A stretch of DNA of 64,000 nucleotides from NCBI RefSeq assembly GCF_000241465.1, contig NZ_JH584235.1, positions 686,246 through 750,245 on the forward strand. The letters run 5' to 3'. Every line of letters starts with the position of its first letter. Position 1 is the first letter of the stretch. A program made the translations under genes and the position numbers. The DNA comes from Sphingomonas echinoides ATCC 14820 (lineage in GTDB: Bacteria; Pseudomonadota; Alphaproteobacteria; Sphingomonadales; Sphingomonadaceae). Below are positions 1 through 7,519 of this stretch, piece after piece. The notes below the pieces were generated by a model. That model was given only the letters and a program-made list of their open reading frames with translations, did no database searches and was not told the origin of the DNA.

Positions 1-2
1 TC

Positions 3-629
3 GCGCAAATGGGCGGGCTGGCGGAGCACGCCATCGCGGCTGCGATGGAGGCGCTGCGCCGTCACGACCTGGAAAGCGCGCGCGAGATTGTCGCGGGTGA
101 CAAACGCATCGACGCGCTGCAGATCGAAGTCGAACAGCTCGCGGTGCGGATCATCGCCTTGCGCGCGCCGCTCGCCGATGATCTGCGCGAAGTCGTCGCT
201 GCGCTGAAGATCGCCGGTGTGGTCGAACGGATCGGCGATTACGCCAAGAATATCGCCAAGCGCGTTCCGATGATCGAAAGCCATGGCGAGATCGAGCCGC
301 TTTCGGTGTTGCCCGCCATGTCGGCGCTGGCGGTGCAGATGGTGCATGACGCGCTTGATGCCTTCGCCGCGCGCGATGCGACGGCGGCGGTCGAAGTGTG
401 CGACCGCGATCGGCAAGTCGATGATTTCTACAACAGCCTGTTCCGCGTGCTGGTGACGCACATGATGGAAAACCCCAAGACGATCGGTCAGGTCGCGCAA
501 TTGCTGTTCATCGCCAAAAATCTCGAACGTGTCGGTGACCATGCCACCAACATCGCCGAGATGATCTATTTCGCCGCAACCGGCACGCACATGGCCGAAC
601 GCGACCGCGGCGACATCCCTACCTCGTAA
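3..629 (+). CDS. phoU: Phosphate signalling accessory protein PhoU (5' end outside window)
   Basis: PhoU links the Pst phosphate transporter to the PhoR/PhoB system and keeps the Pho regulon off when phosphate is plentiful. The 208 visible residues show the PhoU repeat architecture of two three-helix bundles, with the family signatures RIGDYAKNIAKR near the middle and ERVGDHATNIAEM near the C-terminus. The reading frame is open to the left edge (codons from base 3). The first ATG at 9 lies inside the N-terminal bundle, so the true start is upstream of the window. phoB follows after 13 bases, the usual pst-phoU-phoB order. Identification is firm. Confidence 0.95.
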   Translation, partial: AQMGGLAEHAIAAAMEALRRHDLESAREIVAGDKRIDALQIEVEQLAVRIIALRAPLADDLREVVAALKIAGVVERIGDYAKNIAKRVPMIESHGEIEPLSVLPAMSALAVQMVHDALDAFAARDATAAVEVCDRDRQVDDFYNSLFRVLVTHMMENPKTIGQVAQLLFIAKNLERVGDHATNIAEMIYFAATGTHMAERDRGDIPTS

Positions 630-642
630 CGGAGTAAACGAT

Positions 643-1335
643 ATGGCCCGCGCCAAGATGTTGCTGGTAGAAGACGATGCCGCGCTCGCCGAGCTGCTGA
701 TCTGGCATTTCAAGCGCGAGGATTTCGAAATCGCGCAGACCCCCGATGGCGAGGAAGCGCTGCTGCTCGCCAAGGAGAATACCCCCGATATCGTCCTGCT
801 CGACTGGATGGTCGAGGGGCTGTCGGGCATCGAAGTGTGCCGCCGCCTGCGCCGAATGCCCGAGACGGCGAACGTGCCGATCATCATGCTTACGGCCCGT
901 GGCGAGGAAGAAGACCGGGTGCGCGGGCTGGAGACGGGTGCCGACGATTATGTCACCAAGCCCTTCTCCCCGCGCGAACTGGTCGCGCGGGTCGGGGCGG
1001 TGCTGCGGCGCGTGCGCCCTGCCCTGGCGGGCGAGCAACTGACCTATTCCGACATCGAGATGGATACCGTCGGCCACAAGGTGCGCCGCTCGGGTGAGGT
1101 CATTCCGCTGGGGCCGACCGAATTCCGCTTGCTCAAGCATTTCCTCGAGCATCCGGGCTGGGTGTTCTCGCGCGAGCGTTTGCTCGATGCGGTATGGGGG
1201 CATGACAGCGACATCGAAAGCCGCACGGTCGACGTCCACATCCGCCGCCTGCGCAAGGCGATCAATCGCGGCGACCGGCCCGACATCATCCGCACCGTGC
1301 GATCGGCGGGTTACGCGCTCGATTCGGGAGCGTAA
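643..1335 (+). CDS. phoB: Phosphate regulon response regulator PhoB
   Basis: OmpR-type DNA-binding response regulator, 230 residues, that activates Pho genes when phosphorylated by PhoR. The N-terminal receiver domain shows the acidic cluster E10-D11-D12, the phospho-acceptor D54 (LLDWM) and the conserved Lys in VTKPFSPREL. The C-terminal winged helix (about 130-228) ends with the typical RTVDVHIRRLRKAI and RTVRSAGYAL. A GGAG Shine-Dalgarno sits 8 bases before the ATG. It is directly downstream of phoU and almost certainly cotranscribed. The phoU neighbourhood decides PhoB over other OmpR-family members. Confidence 0.95.
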   Translation: MARAKMLLVEDDAALAELLIWHFKREDFEIAQTPDGEEALLLAKENTPDIVLLDWMVEGLSGIEVCRRLRRMPETANVPIIMLTARGEEEDRVRGLETGADDYVTKPFSPRELVARVGAVLRRVRPALAGEQLTYSDIEMDTVGHKVRRSGEVIPLGPTEFRLLKHFLEHPGWVFSRERLLDAVWGHDSDIESRTVDVHIRRLRKAINRGDRPDIIRTVRSAGYALDSGA

Positions 1336-1417
1336 AGAAAATCGGGAGCCATGCGGGGGAATGTGCGTTGGACCGGACGAGCAGCACAGATTGCTGCCCG
1401 TTTGCAGGAGACCCCGC

Positions 1418-1741
1418 ATGAAGCTCATGATGATCGCGGCGCTCGCCGCCGCCGTCGCGACGCCGACTCTGGCCCAGACCACGCCAGCGCCGATGCCGGC
1501 ACCCGATCCCGCCATGGCGCAGCCCGCGCCCCCTCCGCCGCCGCCGCCGCCGCCCGGCGCACCGACGCCGCCGCCTCCCCCGCCCCCGGCTGCTCCGATG
1601 ATGGCACCGCCCGCCGCGAACCCGGCTCCGCCACCGCCCGAGAGCTATCCGATGTGCTCGCGGACTGTCACCGATGGCTGCCGCGAACGCTCCAACGCGG
1701 CGGGTGCGCGGCTGCATTCCACCCCGCGCCCGAAGCGCTAA
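1418..1741 (+). CDS. Small proline-rich exported protein, function unknown
   Basis: A 107-residue protein starting at the ATG preceded by CAGGAG. Residues 1-19 form a signal peptide (MKLMMIAALAAAVATPTLAQ). The middle (about 20-75) is almost entirely Pro and Ala with two poly-proline runs, so it is probably extended and disordered in the periplasm. The C-terminal 30 residues carry two cysteines (YPMC and TDGC), which could form a disulfide, and a basic end. A longer reading frame in the same register starts inside phoB and has no ribosome site of its own, so the short start is preferred. A strong terminator follows. No family recognised. Confidence 0.7.
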   Translation: MKLMMIAALAAAVATPTLAQTTPAPMPAPDPAMAQPAPPPPPPPPPGAPTPPPPPPPAAPMMAPPAANPAPPPPESYPMCSRTVTDGCRERSNAAGARLHSTPRPKR

Positions 1742-1762
1742 AGTACCCCTAGCCTTTCCGTT

Positions 1763-1803
1763 ACGGCCGACGTGCACAGCTCCCGCACGTCGGCCGTTTC
1801 GTA
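1763..1803 (+). terminator. Rho-independent-type terminator after the proline-rich gene
   Basis: A perfect 13-bp inverted repeat (ACGGCCGACGTGC at 1763-1775 and its complement at 1785-1797) with a 9-base loop, followed by TTTCGT. It closes the phoU-phoB-proline-rich unit 22 bases after the last stop codon. Confidence 0.8.
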
Positions 1804-1883
1804 AGTTCAGTATGGCGATCGTGGCTTGCACCGCGCGCGCAATCGCCTAGGACGCGCCTCAAATCACTTGGAGGAGTCCTGCT

Positions 1884-2783
1884 ATGTCCATTCGTTTCGA
1901 CGATAAGGTCGCCATCGTTACCGGCGCTGGCGGTGGTCTGGGCCGTGCTTATGCGCTTGAGCTGGCGCGGCGCGGCGCGAAGGTCGTGGTCAACGATCTC
2001 GGTGGCGCGCGCGATGGCACGGGCCATTCCGACGCCGCGCTGAAGGTGGTCGAGGAAATCAAGGCGGCCGGTGGCGAAGCCATCTCGAATGGCGGCAGCG
2101 TCACCGAATATGAGCAGATGGTCGAAATGGTCGCCAAGGCCAAGGAAGCCTGGGGCGGCGTCCATATCCTGATCAACAATGCCGGCGTGCTGCGCGACAA
2201 GAGCTTTGCCAAGATGGAGCCCGCCGACTTCAAGTTCGTCATCGACGTGCACCTGAACGGATCGGCCAACTGCACCAAGGCGGTGTGGGAAACGATGCGC
2301 GCGCAAAATTACGGCCGCATCCTGATGACCGCATCGTCGACCGGGCTCTACGGCAATTTCGGCCAGGCCAATTATGGCGCGGCCAAGCTCGGCCTTGCCG
2401 GTCTCACCAAGACGCTGGCGATCGAGGGGGCTAAGAACAACATCAAGGTCAACACGATCGCGCCGACCGCAGGCACGCGGATGACCGAGGATCTGTTCCC
2501 GGCCGAAGCGTTCGCCGCCTTCGCGCCCGAGAAGGTCGCCCCCGCCGCGCTCTATCTCGTGTCCGAAGAAGCCCCGACCAACATGATCGTCGGCGCGGGC
2601 GCAGGCGTATTTCAGGCGGCCTATGTCACGCTCACGCAAGGCAAGCTGCTGACCGGCGATGATCTGTCGCCGGAGGGCATCGCGGCGCATTGGGCGGAGA
2701 TCACCGACCGCACTGGCGAATTGACCCCGCAGAATGGCGCGGAACAGTCGATGAGCATCCTCAAGAAGCTCCAGGGCGGCTGA
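1884..2783 (+). CDS. SDR-family (3R)-hydroxyacyl-CoA dehydrogenase-like oxidoreductase
   Basis: A 299-residue short-chain dehydrogenase. The Rossmann nucleotide site is TGAGGGLGRAYAL (about 13-25), followed by VVVNDLGG, the pattern of the dehydrogenase part of peroxisomal multifunctional enzyme type 2, which prefers NAD+ and oxidises (3R)-hydroxyacyl-CoA. The catalytic Ser (SSTG), Tyr (YGAAK) and Lys are present, as is NNAG. The C-terminal extension of about 50 residues after the fold is also typical of that subgroup. GGAGGA precedes the ATG. A role in fatty acid beta-oxidation is inferred from the family, and the substrate cannot be read from sequence. It stands alone, with no CoA genes beside it. 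Confidence 0.85.
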   Translation: MSIRFDDKVAIVTGAGGGLGRAYALELARRGAKVVVNDLGGARDGTGHSDAALKVVEEIKAAGGEAISNGGSVTEYEQMVEMVAKAKEAWGGVHILINNAGVLRDKSFAKMEPADFKFVIDVHLNGSANCTKAVWETMRAQNYGRILMTASSTGLYGNFGQANYGAAKLGLAGLTKTLAIEGAKNNIKVNTIAPTAGTRMTEDLFPAEAFAAFAPEKVAPAALYLVSEEAPTNMIVGAGAGVFQAAYVTLTQGKLLTGDDLSPEGIAAHWAEITDRTGELTPQNGAEQSMSILKKLQGG

Positions 2784-2797
2784 TCGGCCCAGAGACT

Positions 2798-2815
2798 CGC
2801 TGTATTGCTACAGCG
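2798..2815 (+). other. Short perfect hairpin in the leader of the membrane-protein gene
   Basis: CGCTGTA and TACAGCG (7-bp arms) around the loop TTGC. It lies 14 bases after the SDR stop and immediately before the larger hairpin at 2824-2859. There is no T-run, so it is a weak terminator candidate. It may be an operator or part of a structured leader. Confidence 0.45.
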
Positions 2816-2823
2816 ATACACTC

Positions 2824-2859
2824 ATGATAGCCTCCTGCCAGCAACAGGAGGCTTATCAT
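2824..2859 (+). promoter_or_regulatory. Hairpin enclosing the Shine-Dalgarno and start codon of the next gene
   Basis: Arms 2824-2837 and 2845-2859 pair over 14 bp with a single bulged T around a 7-base loop (CCAGCAA). The 3' arm contains the whole Shine-Dalgarno AGGAGG (2846-2851), paired to CCTCCT (2831-2836), and the first two bases of the ATG at 2858. Such a stem should hide the ribosome site until something opens it. It has no U-tail, which argues against a simple terminator. The pairing is seen directly; regulation is inferred. Confidence 0.65.
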
Positions 2860-3889
2860 GTATAGCGAAAGCGACATTGACGGTGCGGTGACGGCAGGCG
2901 CGATCTCGCGCGATGCCGCGGCCGCCCTGCGCAACCACGTGGCGGCACGCAGCGCGGTGCCTGCGGTCGATGAAGAGCATTTCCGACTGCTGACCGGGTT
3001 CAACGACATTTTCGTATCGATCGCGCTGGCGCTGGTGCTGGTTGCGGTGGCGTGGATCGGCAAGTCGATCACCACGCCGCTGGCGGGCGCGCTGGTCGCG
3101 GTTGCCGCCTGGGCGCTCGCCGAATATTTCACGCGCGTGCGCCGCATGGCGTTGCCGAGCATCCTTTTGCTGCTCGCCTTTGTCGGCGGGGTTGCGGCGA
3201 GCTTGATCGGCGTGATGGTCGAACTCCATCCTGACCTCTCCAACCAGGTCAACGCCGCAATCGGCGCGGGCATAGCGCTCACCGCCACAGCGGCGGCATG
3301 GACGCATTGGCGGCGCTTCATGGTGCCGATCACCGTCGCCGCGGGGGCAGCGGCGGGCGTGGGTGTCGTGGTAGGGCTGACCTATGCAGCCTTCCCGGCG
3401 ATGCAGGATCTCGTCTACCCGCTGGTCTTGCTGTGCGGCATCGCGGTGTTCGCCCTCGCCATGTGGTGGGACATGTCCGACCGCGAACGGCGCACCCGCC
3501 GCGCCGATGTCGCCTTCTGGCTGCACCTCGCCGCCGCGCCGATGATCGCGCATCCGATCTTCCACATGCTCGGCGTGTTCGGCGCGAATATCGACATCGG
3601 CACCGCGCTGATCGTTTTGGGCCTGTACCTCGCGTTCGCTTTCGTCGCGCTTGCAGTCGACCGGCGCGCGCTGCTGGTGTCGAGCCTCGTCTATGTCCTC
3701 TACGCGATGTACGCGCTGTTCCAGAATGCGGGCGCAATCGAGCTTGCCTGGGCGTTCACCGGGCTCGCGATCGGCTCGGCCCTGCTGACGCTATCGGCAT
3801 TCTGGCCCACCATGCGGCGGATGGTGATCGGCACGCTCGGCCAGTTGGGCGAGCGCTTGCCCCCGGTCGGCACGCTGGTCGCCGCCTAA
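2858..3889 (+). CDS. Multi-pass inner-membrane protein, DUF2157-like, function unknown
   Basis: A 343-residue protein. Residues 1-45 form a soluble, helical N-terminus (DIDGAVTAGAISRDAAAAL), followed by about nine to ten hydrophobic spans from residue 50 to 325. A polar, charged loop lies near 205-220 (DMSDRERRTRRAD). The general plan, a short soluble N-terminus ahead of a block of hydrophobic helices, resembles DUF2157-type proteins of unknown role. Its start codon and Shine-Dalgarno are buried in the hairpin at 2824-2859, so its translation is probably controlled. It ends in a strong bidirectional terminator. No enzyme or transport motif is visible. Confidence 0.75.
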   Translation: MYSESDIDGAVTAGAISRDAAAALRNHVAARSAVPAVDEEHFRLLTGFNDIFVSIALALVLVAVAWIGKSITTPLAGALVAVAAWALAEYFTRVRRMALPSILLLLAFVGGVAASLIGVMVELHPDLSNQVNAAIGAGIALTATAAAWTHWRRFMVPITVAAGAAAGVGVVVGLTYAAFPAMQDLVYPLVLLCGIAVFALAMWWDMSDRERRTRRADVAFWLHLAAAPMIAHPIFHMLGVFGANIDIGTALIVLGLYLAFAFVALAVDRRALLVSSLVYVLYAMYALFQNAGAIELAWAFTGLAIGSALLTLSAFWPTMRRMVIGTLGQLGERLPPVGTLVAA

Positions 3890-3895
3890 CCCTGA

Positions 3896-3929
3896 TCCAA
3901 GCCCCGCTCGGCCGCGAGCGGGGCTTGGA
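3896..3929. terminator. Bidirectional terminator between convergent genes
   Basis: A perfect 15-bp inverted repeat (3896-3910 and 3915-3929) with a 4-base loop. It occupies the whole space between the membrane-protein gene ending at 3889 and the DUF2794 gene ending at 3932. It can serve both strands. U-tails are short. Confidence 0.8.
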
Positions 3930-3931
3930 CG

Positions 3932-4273
3932 TTAGTCGACCAGCTTCATCAGCCGCCGCTCGACCGGGGCCAGCACCGGGCCCAGTTCATGGCCGCGCTT
4001 CAGCACCACCCCCGCTTCGTTGACCAAAGCCCACATGCCCTGGCGGTTGCGCAAGGCGGGGCGCTTTTCGATGCGGAATTCGGGGCGTTCGGCGGCGCGG
4101 CGGAATGCGGCGAAGATCGCGGCATCCTGCCCAAGCTCGATCGCGTAATCGCGCCACAGCCCCGCCGAAACCATCCGCCCGTACAAATCGAGGATCCGCG
4201 TCAGTTCGATCCGCTCGAACCCGATTTGCGTCGGAACGCCGCGCGGGCTTGGAAAGGGCGTGACCGTCCCCAT
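3932..4273 (-). CDS. DUF2794 domain protein
   Basis: A 113-residue soluble protein matching the DUF2794 family known from alphaproteobacteria: FERIELTRILDLYGRMVSAGLWRDYAIE followed by the FRRAAERPEFRIEKRP segment. No catalytic motif or membrane segment is seen and the function is unknown. Its ATG overlaps the cysE stop by one base (TGATG), so the two are translationally coupled. That association with cysteine synthesis may be incidental. Confidence 0.85.
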   Translation of the reverse strand: MGTVTPFPSPRGVPTQIGFERIELTRILDLYGRMVSAGLWRDYAIELGQDAAIFAAFRRAAERPEFRIEKRPALRNRQGMWALVNEAGVVLKRGHELGPVLAPVERRLMKLVD

Positions 4274-4953
4274 CAGGCCCGGTCGCGTTCCTCATGATGT
4301 TCCGCAACCAGGGCATCGAGCCGCTTGCGCATCGTCTCGAGTTCGCAGCGCAGCAATTCCACCTTCTGCGTCGCGGGATCGAACATGTCGCTGCACGGCG
4401 TGCCATAAGCGAGGAAGCCAGCCGGCTTCTGCCCGCCCTCGACCATCGTCGCGCGCGCCGGGATGCCGACCATCACCGCGCCCTCGACGACATCCTTGGT
4501 CACTACGGCATTGGCCCCGACGCGCGATCCCTTGCCAAGCGTGATCGGCCCCAGCACCTGCGCGCCCGAACCGATGATGACGTTGTCGCACAAAGTCGGG
4601 TGGCGCTTGCCCGCCACACCATTGTCGGGGCTGGTGCCGCCCAGCGTCACGCACTGATAGATGGTGACATTGTCGCCGATTTCAGCCGTCTCGCCGATCA
4701 CGACAAAACCGTGATCGATGAAGAAGTTGCGCCCGATCGTGGCACCGGGATGAATGTCGATTGCGGTGAGGAAGCGCGAGAAATGGTTTACCGCGCGCGC
4801 CAGGAAGAACAGCCGCGCCTTGAACAGCCGGTGCGCGATGCGATGATAGCCGAGCGCCCAGACACCCGGATAGGTAAGGATTTCAAGTCGCGACCGGGGA
4901 GCCGGATCGCGCGCCTTAATCGAGTCGAGATAGGCGAGCAATCGTCCCATCAT
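4273..4953 (-). CDS. cysE: Serine O-acetyltransferase
   Basis: Transfers acetyl from acetyl-CoA to serine, the first step of cysteine synthesis, in the cytoplasm. The 226 residues comprise a shortened helical N-terminus (about 1-65) and a left-handed beta-helix of hexapeptide repeats. The signature DIHPGATIGRNFFIDHG, with the active-site His residues, is present, followed by VIGETAEIGDNVTIYQ. It is shorter than the E. coli enzyme (273), like the EpsC/CysE short forms. The start may be either of two adjacent ATGs. The upstream 244 bases hold several inverted repeats that may be operators. Confidence 0.93.
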   Translation of the reverse strand: MMGRLLAYLDSIKARDPAPRSRLEILTYPGVWALGYHRIAHRLFKARLFFLARAVNHFSRFLTAIDIHPGATIGRNFFIDHGFVVIGETAEIGDNVTIYQCVTLGGTSPDNGVAGKRHPTLCDNVIIGSGAQVLGPITLGKGSRVGANAVVTKDVVEGAVMVGIPARATMVEGGQKPAGFLAYGTPCSDMFDPATQKVELLRCELETMRKRLDALVAEHHEERDRA

Positions 4954-4961
4954 GGCCTTGT

Positions 4962-4989
4962 CCCCTTATTATCGACGATAATCTAGGGG
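4962..4989 (-). promoter_or_regulatory. Imperfect palindrome at the cysE ribosome site, candidate operator
   Basis: The core TTATCG-A-CGATAA (4969-4981) is a perfect interrupted palindrome. It is flanked by CCCC (4962-4965) and GGGG (4986-4989), so a 28-base dyad ends 9 bases before the cysE ATG and contains its purine-rich AAGGGG. It could be a repressor operator or an RNA hairpin. Which regulator binds is unknown. Confidence 0.45.
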
Positions 4990-5004
4990 CTCGCTACGCC
5001 GAAT

Positions 5005-5060
5005 AAAAGGACCCCCTTTTCAGGAAGATCGCGCGGTAAACTCCTACCATCTTTGTAGGA
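5005..5060 (-). promoter_or_regulatory. Two further inverted repeats in the cysE upstream region
   Basis: AAAAGG/CCTTTT arms at 5005-5010 and 5015-5020, and TCCTAC/GTAGGA arms at 5042-5047 and 5055-5060 with a 7-base spacer. Beside the second is an AT-rich TTTATAAA stretch (5061-5068) that could be part of the cysE promoter. The rest of the gap to 5197 shows no gene and no riboswitch I can recognise. Confidence 0.4.
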
Positions 5061-5197
5061 TTTATAAAAGCGCCGTGGCAGGCGGCGTTACGAAACCTTC
5101 GGGCAGCAGCCCGATCCCCCGCGCGAACGGTGAGGGATCGGTCCGCTGTGCGATGACAAGCGCCTTCCTGATGGGGCCAACGCCTGTCTCGCCGAAG

Positions 5198-5719
5198 TTA
5201 GTTTACGGCGGCGTGAACCGTCGCAACCGCTTTCATCACCGCACCGATCCGCACCGCGGTCTGGATCGCTTCGGCCGTGGCACCGGCCTTTTTGAGCACT
5301 TGCTCATGGCTGTCGATGCACATGCCGCAGCCGTTCATCGCGCTGACGGCCAAGCTGAACAGCTCGAAATCGACCTTGTCGATCCCCGGCGCGCCGATCA
5401 CGTTCATGCGCAGCTTGGCCGGCATCGTCTGATATTCGGCATTCCCGGCGAGGTGGGTGAAGCGATAGTACACATTGTTCATCGCCATCACCGCCGCCGC
5501 CGCGCGCGCTGCATTGGCCGCCTCGGGCGTGAGCTTGGCGGCGACTTCGGTCTCGGTCACGTCGACCAGCGGCTTGTAGCCGGTGGCGTGCGCGCAGGTC
5601 AGGAACAGGCCATATTTCTGCTGGTCGGGCAAATGCGCCTCATTGAGCAGCGAGCCGACGTTGAGGCGAATATCTTTGGCAAAATCCGGGAGCGTCCCGG
5701 CGAAATCCTTGAGTGACAT
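5198..5719 (-). CDS. ahpD: Alkylhydroperoxidase AhpD
   Basis: A carboxymuconolactone-decarboxylase-fold thiol reductase that recycles AhpC with electrons from the lipoamide/lipoyl system in the cytoplasm. Its 173 residues carry the redox motif C131-G-M-C134 followed by H138 (NGCGMCIDSHE), the exact AhpD active site. The ATG at 5719 is preferred because the 20 residues upstream come from a repeat element. It lies downstream of ahpC on the same strand, separated by an inverted pair of GC-rich repeats, and the oxyR gene diverges beyond. Function follows the well-studied mycobacterial AhpC/AhpD pair. Confidence 0.93.
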   Translation of the reverse strand: MSLKDFAGTLPDFAKDIRLNVGSLLNEAHLPDQQKYGLFLTCAHATGYKPLVDVTETEVAAKLTPEAANAARAAAAVMAMNNVYYRFTHLAGNAEYQTMPAKLRMNVIGAPGIDKVDFELFSLAVSAMNGCGMCIDSHEQVLKKAGATAEAIQTAVRIGAVMKAVATVHAAVN

Positions 5720-5738
5720 GGGGTTCCACTTTCTAACT

Positions 5739-5843
5739 CCCCTCCCGCCTGCGGGAGGGGTTGGGGGAGGGCCTGACATAGAAAAGGGGCGCTCCGGACT
5801 ACGGCACGCCCCTCCCCTAGCCCCTCCCGCACAGCGGGAGGGG
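5739..5843. repeat. Inverted pair of REP-like GC-rich elements between ahpC and ahpD
   Basis: Each unit is a hairpin with arms CCCCTCCCGC/GCGGGAGGGG (5739-5748 with 5751-5760; 5821-5830 with 5834-5843). A G-rich tail follows the first unit (TTGGGGGAGG), and its counterpart precedes the second on the other strand. The two units are thus head-to-head copies, like a BIME. The element sits inside a two-gene operon and could tune the ahpC:ahpD ratio. Confidence 0.75.
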
Positions 5844-5855
5844 AACTTGATTGGC

Positions 5856-6398
5856 TTACGCCGCGATCTTCAGGACGTCGTCGCCCTTGTTCCAGTTGCA
5901 CGGGCACAGTTCGTCGGTCTGCAACGCGTCGAGCACGCGCAGCGTTTCCGCCGGGTTGCGGCCGACGTTCAGGCCGTTGACCTGGACCGCCTGGATGACG
6001 TTGTCGGGATCGATGATGAAGGTCGCGCGGAACGCGACATGCTCGTTCTTGTCGAGAATGCCGAGCTGCGAAGCGAGCACGCCGCCATTGTCGGCCAGCC
6101 ACGGGAAATCGGCCGCCGCCAGATCGGGATCGGACTTGCGCCATGCCAGGTGGACGTGCGCCGTATCGGTCGAAGCGCCGATCAGCACGGCGTCACGATC
6201 TTCGAAATCGCCCTTCAGGCCTGCATAACCGACGATCTCGGTCGGGCAGACGAAGGTGAAATCCTTCGGCCAGTAGAACAGCACCTTCCACTTGCCCGGA
6301 AAGGCATCCTGGCTGAGCGTTTCACCGGCGGGAAGCGCGTTGACGCCCTGCTGGACGGGAACGGTGAAATCGGGGAGCTTATCGCCAATGGTCAACAT
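5856..6398 (-). CDS. ahpC: Peroxiredoxin, alkyl hydroperoxide reductase subunit C
   Basis: Reduces hydrogen peroxide, organic peroxides and peroxynitrite. The 180 residues have the thioredoxin-like fold with peroxidatic C51 in DFTFVCPTE and two C-terminal cysteines, C165 and C167 (ELCPCNW). Two C-terminal cysteines are typical of AhpC enzymes paired with AhpD rather than AhpF, and ahpD indeed follows. AGGAGG lies upstream of the ATG. The divergent oxyR gene 144 bases away makes OxyR control very likely. Confidence 0.95.
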   Translation of the reverse strand: MLTIGDKLPDFTVPVQQGVNALPAGETLSQDAFPGKWKVLFYWPKDFTFVCPTEIVGYAGLKGDFEDRDAVLIGASTDTAHVHLAWRKSDPDLAAADFPWLADNGGVLASQLGILDKNEHVAFRATFIIDPDNVIQAVQVNGLNVGRNPAETLRVLDALQTDELCPCNWNKGDDVLKIAA

Positions 6399-6542
6399 AG
6401 TCTGGGCCTCCTAAAAATTGGGGCCTCTTCTGGCATCCTCACACGCGGCGCTTGCTGCGCCGTCTGTTGCAAGGGCCATATAGGGCCTGTTCTTATCGAT
6501 CCAATGGGTTATTTACACGCTGTTGATCGAGTGGAGCGATAA
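6399..6542. promoter_or_regulatory. Divergent ahpC-oxyR control region
   Basis: The 144 bases separate the ahpC and oxyR starts and should hold both promoters and OxyR sites. A 6-bp hairpin (CGGCGC/GCGCCG, 6446-6462) and an AT-richer stretch from ATATAG (about 6477) to TTATTT are visible. That stretch has ATAG- and CTTAT-like half-sites at OxyR-like spacing, but the match to the classical ATAG-N7-CTAT repeats is poor. The region is certain; exact sites are not. Confidence 0.5.
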
Positions 6543-7442
6543 ATGGCGACCTATCTGCCGACCCTGAAACAGTTGCAATATCTCGCGGCCTTGCAGGATC
6601 ATGGCCATTTCGGGCGGGCTGCCGAGGCGTGTTTCGTCACCCAATCCACCCTGTCTGCGGGGATTCGCGAGCTCGAAACCTTGATCGGGGTAACGCTCGT
6701 TGAGCGCACCCGCCGCGTCGTCCGTTTCACCCCGCTGGGCGATCGCATCGCCGACAAGGCGCGCCGCGTGCTACGCGAGGCCGATGAGCTGGGCGATATG
6801 GCGCGTGCCGCCGGACGCCCCCTGTCGGGCGAGATGCGGATGAGCGTGATCCCGACGATCGCGCCCTTCATGCTGCCGCGCATCCTGCCGCGTTTGCGGC
6901 GCGATTATCCCGACCTCAAACTGTTCCTGCGCGAAGAGCCCAGCGGCGCGGCTTGTGAGGGGCTGCACCACGGGCGCGCCGATTGCGTGTTGCTGGCGCT
7001 CCCGTTCGCGTGCGGCGAGGTGAGCGCACAGGTGCTGTTCGAGGATCGTTTGTTTGTGGCGGGGCAGCCGGGCGAGATGGGCAATATCGCCCATGCGATG
7101 CCGTCTGCCGAAATTGACGAGACGCGGCTGTTGCTGCTCGAGGATGGGCACTGCCTTAAAGACCATGCGCTATCCGCGTGCGCGCGGCCCGAACTCCGCG
7201 CCGAGGCAACGATGATGGGCACGTCGCTGCACACGATCGTGCAGATGATCGACAATGGCCTGGGGCTGACGATGCTACCCGAAATGGCGCTGAAAGCCGG
7301 GATCCTGGATCATACCGGTCTGGTCTCGCGCCCGCTCGATGCCGCCAATCCCGCCCGCAAGATCGCGCTCGTCTGGCGGCGTGGGTCGCCGCGCGAGAAG
7401 GACTTCCAACTGCTGGCGACAGCCTTGGCGGAACCGGCTTGA
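6543..7442 (+). CDS. oxyR: Peroxide-sensing LysR-type regulator OxyR
   Basis: A 299-residue LysR-family activator. The winged helix at residues 1-60 includes LKQLQYLAALQDHGHFGRAA and TQSTLSAGIRELE. The C-terminal sensor domain contains GHCLKDHALSAC, so C204 and C213 match the redox-active disulfide cysteines of E. coli OxyR (C199 and C208). Together with the adjacent ahpC-ahpD this identifies OxyR rather than a generic LysR protein. GGAG precedes the ATG by about 8 bases. It is expected to autoregulate and activate ahpC. Confidence 0.94.
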   Translation: MATYLPTLKQLQYLAALQDHGHFGRAAEACFVTQSTLSAGIRELETLIGVTLVERTRRVVRFTPLGDRIADKARRVLREADELGDMARAAGRPLSGEMRMSVIPTIAPFMLPRILPRLRRDYPDLKLFLREEPSGAACEGLHHGRADCVLLALPFACGEVSAQVLFEDRLFVAGQPGEMGNIAHAMPSAEIDETRLLLLEDGHCLKDHALSACARPELRAEATMMGTSLHTIVQMIDNGLGLTMLPEMALKAGILDHTGLVSRPLDAANPARKIALVWRRGSPREKDFQLLATALAEPA

Positions 7443-7519
7443 CGAAACTATTCTGCCGCTCGACCGTAGTTTGGGGGTGCCTCCTGTAATCGAGGCTCCC
7501 TGATCCAGTGGAGAAACTG

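Noticed and set aside
4954..5197. Possible riboswitch upstream of cysE
   Set aside because: Several hairpins exist but no known SAM, cobalamin or other consensus core could be matched, so only inverted repeats are reported.
5075..5716. A 213-codon open frame on the plus strand
   Set aside because: Runs through the cysE upstream region and then antisense to ahpD. No ribosome site and no family pattern.
6477..6515. A classical OxyR four-half-site operator
   Set aside because: Only two weak half-sites match ATAG-N7-CTAT. The region is listed as a control region without a defined operator.
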